From: Microcaldota archaeon
Lineage (GTDB): Archaea > Micrarchaeota > Micrarchaeia > Micrarchaeales > CABMGC01
Length of the DNA stretch: 39,861 nucleotides
Assembly (NCBI GenBank): GCA_027314605.1
Contig: DAHVAM010000004.1
Coordinates: forward strand, 1 to 39,861
Direction: 5' to 3'
In this document: positions 35,994 to 39,861 of the stretch, piece after piece
Numbering within the stretch: position 1 is the stretch's first letter
Layout: the number at the start of each line of letters is the position of its first letter
Position numbers and translations under genes: made by a program
The notes under the pieces: model-generated
Database searches by the model: none
What the model was told of the DNA's origin: nothing
The model's input: only the letters and a program-made list of their open reading frames with translations

Positions 35994-36419
35994 ATGTCAT
36001 CTGCGAGAAACTGCACATTCTGCGACATAATCGAAGGGAAAGCCGAGGCATTGGCTGTTTATGAGGATTTGTCTGTAAAGGCAATAGCCGATGCAAATCC
36101 CGTCGCCCCGGGGCACATTCTAATAATTCCGAAGACGCACTACGAAGCAATATTCGACATGCCTGAAGATGAATTTCTGGAGACCGCCTCGGCGGCAAAG
36201 AAACTTGCAGGCATATTCAAATCGAAACTGAATGTCGACGGATTGAATTTCTTCAATGCCTCGGGGAGTGCGGCCCAGCAGTCTGTCTTACATTTCCATA
36301 TCCATATGATACCCAGGTATGCTGAAGACGGCATCGATCTGGACTTTCATGGAAATCCGAAGCTAAAAGCTGAAAGCTGGAAGGTCCTAAAGTGCATAGC
36401 AGAACATCCCAAACCCTGA
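35994..36419 (+). CDS. HIT-family hydrolase
   Basis: NCTFCDIIEGKAEA; histidine triad VLHFHIHMIPRY. Confidence 0.93.
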   Translation: MSSARNCTFCDIIEGKAEALAVYEDLSVKAIADANPVAPGHILIIPKTHYEAIFDMPEDEFLETASAAKKLAGIFKSKLNVDGLNFFNASGSAAQQSVLHFHIHMIPRYAEDGIDLDFHGNPKLKAESWKVLKCIAEHPKP

Positions 36420-36483
36420 AGCCCCTGCGGTATGTCTGTCGATGTCAGTGAGAAGCAGGGTCATCTGGGCTTTGAATTATGGA

Positions 36484-36556
36484 TAGCCCTGCCCAGATTC
36501 GAACTGGGGTTACCGGGTTCAGAGCCCGATGTCCTTGACCGCTAGACTACAGGGCT
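36484..36556 (-). tRNA. tRNA-Gln (anticodon CTG)
   Basis: AGCCCTG/CAGGGCT acceptor; anticodon arm TCGGG-CTCTGAA-CCCGG; T arm CCCAG-TTCGAAT-CTGGG; no encoded CCA. Confidence 0.95.
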
Positions 36557-36635
36557 ATGTCTGGGCTATCGTTTTATATCTTTAGCGAGATACTTTATAA
36601 GTATTTCTGAAAACAAGAATCCCTAGCGTGAATGA

Positions 36636-37379
36636 ATGTACCGCATGACTCCCGTAAATCAGGAGATACAGGATATGCTGATTGCCGACGTAGCGCTAGC
36701 GATAGCCTTCAGCATCCTTCTCAGCGGAGCGGGAAGCGCGCCGGCATCTTCGCTGCAGGGGTGCACTCTGCCAAGCGGCATAATGGCCGCGCTCTGCAGC
36801 AATTCCTTCCTCTTCTATCTCCCGATAGCCCTTGTCGCAGTGACCTTTTCATTCATACTCCATGAGTATATGCACAAGCGGGTAGCGCAGCGCTACGGCG
36901 CCATAGCCGCATTCCAGAGGTCTGACATGGGGATACTCATAGCGCTGGTCACCAGTTTCCTGGGATTCCTGATGGCGCTTCCAGGCGCCACGATGATCTA
37001 CACGAACACCTTCACGAAGAAGCAGGACGGCATAACCTCCCTCGCAGGCCCGATGACAAACTTCGCAGTCTTTGCTTTCTTTCTCGTGATCTCGCTGCTG
37101 CTCCCTGCAAGCTACCATGCCGGATACATTGGCGCAATAATCGGCACGACCTTTTTCATCTCGCTCTGGCTCGCATTCGTGAACATGCTTCCTATCTACC
37201 CCCTTGACGGCAGCAAGGTGCTCAGGTGGAACAAGCCGCTCTACGCGCTTGTCCTGATAATAATAGCAGGGCTTCTCTTCGTATTTGAGGGATTCGCCAT
37301 CCTGGAGAGCATCGCGATAGTGCTTGTGCTTTCTATAGTCATGTCGATGTTCTCAAGAAGCGCACTCTTCTTCAGATAA
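36636..37379 (+). CDS. M50-family (site-2 protease-like) membrane metalloprotease
   Basis: FILHEYMHKRVAQRYGA (HExxH) and NMLPIYPLDGSKVLRW (LDG). Confidence 0.88.
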   Translation: MYRMTPVNQEIQDMLIADVALAIAFSILLSGAGSAPASSLQGCTLPSGIMAALCSNSFLFYLPIALVAVTFSFILHEYMHKRVAQRYGAIAAFQRSDMGILIALVTSFLGFLMALPGATMIYTNTFTKKQDGITSLAGPMTNFAVFAFFLVISLLLPASYHAGYIGAIIGTTFFISLWLAFVNMLPIYPLDGSKVLRWNKPLYALVLIIIAGLLFVFEGFAILESIAIVLVLSIVMSMFSRSALFFR

Positions 37380-37435
37380 TTCGACAGTAGCCATGGCTCT
37401 AGGGCTCTTTTAAAAAGGTTCAGCGACACCAGACT

Positions 37436-37621
37436 ATGGATGATATGGTGAAGATGACAAGACAAAAAGTGGAGCTGGAAAACAGTACATTCAAGCCTTG
37501 GACAGATAAAAGCAAGGAAGGCGTCACAGGGGCTGTTGATCCGAAGATAGGCGAGGCAGTCAAGGCAGCTCTCAGAAAAGGGGCCGAAAGGGTCCGCATC
37601 GGCCGGATTGTGGACATGTAG
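37436..37621 (+). CDS. Small hypothetical protein (61 aa)
   Basis: Short ORF between M50 and the next operon, charged globular composition. Confidence 0.45.
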   Translation: MDDMVKMTRQKVELENSTFKPWTDKSKEGVTGAVDPKIGEAVKAALRKGAERVRIGRIVDM

Positions 37622-37677
37622 TCAAACTGAAAAGCAATCTTTAAGTAGGAGAAAAGACACTTTAATTCTCAGATAAA

Positions 37678-38268
37678 ATGGCGATTATCCATAAAGCCGG
37701 GCATGAGCCTGCGGCGCAGGACAGCAATGTCCTTTCGCCCATAATGCGCCTGTTCAGGGGCCGTTCGCATGAAGAAAAGGCTGAGCTCAGCCCAAGGCAG
37801 ACGAAGGAAAAGGTCGGCCAGATAGCCAAGAATGTGGATGCCCTGCGAAAGGCACATCCGGACATCGCCGACAGGTTTGTAAGGGAGGTATTACAGGTCG
37901 AGGCGCTGCTGGTCTCGCTCTCCGTCTCCAATACCATGGCCACGCTCCTGACAGACCCATATCCTGGAACTGATATCCGCGAAGACACCCTTTCGAGGGC
38001 GCTCGGAACTGTGCTTCTTTACAAGGAGTCCCCTGGTGCAATGAGAATCGTCGCAAGGATGATCAGCATAAACAAGATGAAGGCTATAGAAAGCCTCTCC
38101 GACCCTGCAACTGTCAAGGCCGTATTCAACAAGCTCGGCTCGGTAATCAAATCCCAGGGGGAAGGCAACGAGATAGACTGGCAGGCATACCAGGCGGCGA
38201 TGGACGCAATCCACACCAGGCTGGCAAATGTCATGATAGGGGAGCTCTTCAGGGAAAGGGGCCAATAG
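37678..38268 (+). CDS. Hypothetical protein (196 aa)
   Basis: 8 nt upstream of the kinase-like gene; no recognised motif. Confidence 0.7.
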   Translation: MAIIHKAGHEPAAQDSNVLSPIMRLFRGRSHEEKAELSPRQTKEKVGQIAKNVDALRKAHPDIADRFVREVLQVEALLVSLSVSNTMATLLTDPYPGTDIREDTLSRALGTVLLYKESPGAMRIVARMISINKMKAIESLSDPATVKAVFNKLGSVIKSQGEGNEIDWQAYQAAMDAIHTRLANVMIGELFRERGQ

Positions 38269-38276
38269 GTTTTCGG

Positions 38277-39089
38277 ATGTCAGGCGCATTCAAGATAAGC
38301 AGCCAGAAGGGCGACCTTCCGGTGCCCAAGAAGCAGCTTGCCGAGATATTTTCAAGCTATTCGGCTGAAACGAACGAGACTGTTCTCAGGGAGCTGAGAT
38401 CGCTCGGGATCTTCATGAAGGTCGATGACGAGAACGGCAGAGGCCAGGCCCGAAACCCAAAGTGGCTCATGGCTTATCAGTTCGGATGGCTGGCAAAGGC
38501 GCACTCCATAGTCCCGAGCAACATCCCCAGGCCGATGGTCTTGTTCGAAGCCGGCCAGAGGGTAGGATACCTCACCGAGTTTCTGCACATGGACTATCTC
38601 ATGGACGGGAAGCTAAGCTGCATGCAGTTTTACGAAAAGATAATCGCCCAGTTCCCTGAAGTCCTCGGCGCCCTCCACGGCTCGCGGATGACGCACAACG
38701 ACCTCATGGGCAACTCCTTCGTAAGGAGGGACTTGGGAGAACTGATACTTATAGATCCGATGCATTCGGCCGGAGACGGAGCCTCGCTCAAGACAAGGAA
38801 AGGCTGGGACACATGGTGCATGGAATTCATATTCGAGAGGCTTGACAACTATGTCGCCGTCAACTCAAGGAGGGTGGCAGCTGAGATAACCTTCTGGCAC
38901 CTCATAACCGGAGGCCTCACAGGCAGCGCGAAAAAGCTCCTTGGAGCTGAGGCGATAAGGAAGGCAGTCGCCAAGGATCTCAATGGCATGGAAAACACCC
39001 ACGTTGACACAAAAAAAGCGGCGCTCCTTGTAGGGAACAACGAGATAGGAAAGCTCGAGATAATGCTGCAGGAAAGCCAGAGGAAATAG
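38277..39089 (+). CDS. Divergent protein kinase / phosphotransferase-fold protein
   Basis: Catalytic-loop-like LHGSRMTHNDLMGNSFVRRDLGELILIDP (HxDxxxxN then DFG-position IDP). Confidence 0.65.
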   Translation: MSGAFKISSQKGDLPVPKKQLAEIFSSYSAETNETVLRELRSLGIFMKVDDENGRGQARNPKWLMAYQFGWLAKAHSIVPSNIPRPMVLFEAGQRVGYLTEFLHMDYLMDGKLSCMQFYEKIIAQFPEVLGALHGSRMTHNDLMGNSFVRRDLGELILIDPMHSAGDGASLKTRKGWDTWCMEFIFERLDNYVAVNSRRVAAEITFWHLITGGLTGSAKKLLGAEAIRKAVAKDLNGMENTHVDTKKAALLVGNNEIGKLEIMLQESQRK

Positions 39090-39159
39090 CCGGCTCGGGC
39101 CTGCATACCTTTTTATTCTTTTGCATTCTATTCGGTATCAAAAAGACAAAGTGAATACA

Positions 39160-39861
39160 ATGGGATATGTCGATGAATTGAGATTCATGTGGAATCTCCT
39201 CTGGAATCCGGGGAAATACGCAAAGAGGCAGCTAGACTTCGGCGGAGCCGTAAAGCTCTACTACATGCTTGCCGTACTGCCTTTCATAGCGTATGTGGTG
39301 TTGGGAAGCCTTGCTGTAGCGTTTGGCTATCCTTCGCACCAATACGGAGGCAACACTCTCTTCAGCTTCTTGTACATGGCGTCATCTTCGCTCTCGTACA
39401 TCTCAGTGCTGTGGGGAGGAATACTTCTCTTCTTTGTGGTATTGCCTCTTGGCATTGCGATAGACGCGCTGATATACCAGCTCATCGCGAAGGTCTTCCT
39501 GAACTCGTGGAAGGGCAACTACGACAGGACGTTCACTGCACTGGTATACGGCCTCTTTCCGTTGCTCTTGCTGCTCTGGCTTAGCGTACTGCCGCTCTTC
39601 AACTCGCTCTTCGTGATAATCGCGCCAATATGGAGCATTGTCTTGATAGTGATTGGGCTCTCCATGCAGCAGAAGGTCACGAGGCTCAACGCCATGCTAT
39701 TGATGGCGGCGAAGTCATTCTTCGTGCTTCTCTTCTTCGTGCTCTTGGGAGTATCGGTCTTCTCGACACTCGGCTTCTTCCTTAGCCACATAATTCCTGT
39801 TACAAGCATCGGGCCTCTGAGCAATCTGACGAGCGGATGGATAGGCACGCATGGAGGAGTA
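39160..39861 (+). CDS. Yip1-like multi-pass membrane protein, partial
   Basis: Open to the right edge: MGYVDELRFMWNLLWNPGKYAKRQLDFGGAVKLYYMLAVLPFIAYVVLG...; typical Yip1-type N-terminus. Confidence 0.7.
   Translation, partial: MGYVDELRFMWNLLWNPGKYAKRQLDFGGAVKLYYMLAVLPFIAYVVLGSLAVAFGYPSHQYGGNTLFSFLYMASSSLSYISVLWGGILLFFVVLPLGIAIDALIYQLIAKVFLNSWKGNYDRTFTALVYGLFPLLLLLWLSVLPLFNSLFVIIAPIWSIVLIVIGLSMQQKVTRLNAMLLMAAKSFFVLLFFVLLGVSVFSTLGFFLSHIIPVTSIGPLSNLTSGWIGTHGGV

Noticed and set aside
1-39861. CRISPR arrays, prophage, rRNA
   Set aside because: No regularly spaced repeats, phage structural genes or rRNA sequence were recognised.

Overview
About 40 kb of archaeal chromosome, probably from a small-genome DPANN-type lineage such as Micrarchaeota (inferred from gene content and very compact, often leaderless genes). 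The core genes are dense. They include a suf Fe-S operon (HTH regulator-sufB-sufD-sufC-sufS), a Rad50-like ATPase, ftsZ, truD, a PRODH-like protein, an SDR epimerase, GGGP synthase, an NFACT/RqcH-like protein, RNase Z, tRNA-Val(GAC), a carboxynorspermidine-type polyamine locus convergent with asd and aspartate kinase, msrB-msrA, paired SMR-type half transporters, MscS, LonB, Topo VI-A, RFC small subunit, HIT, tRNA-Gln(CTG), an M50 protease, a divergent kinase-fold protein and a Yip1-like membrane protein. The main accessory region is 17.4-19.9 kb, directly downstream of tRNA-Val. It holds a nucleotidyltransferase-like gene, a twice-broken GNAT pseudogene and a RelBE-like module, separated by three copies of a hairpin-bearing repeat. 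The repeat resembles IS200/IS605 (TnpB/omega-RNA) right ends, and part of it matches the tRNA 3' end. Other notable signals are a likely Fe-S-sensing autoregulated suf operon, a ~50-nt candidate sRNA with promoter and terminator upstream of lonB, a 145-nt structured ncRNA candidate, an IS605-like solo hairpin, a PRODH homolog that appears to have lost substrate-binding residues, and an NFACT protein lacking its C-terminal domain. All calls come from reading the sequence; no database search was run.
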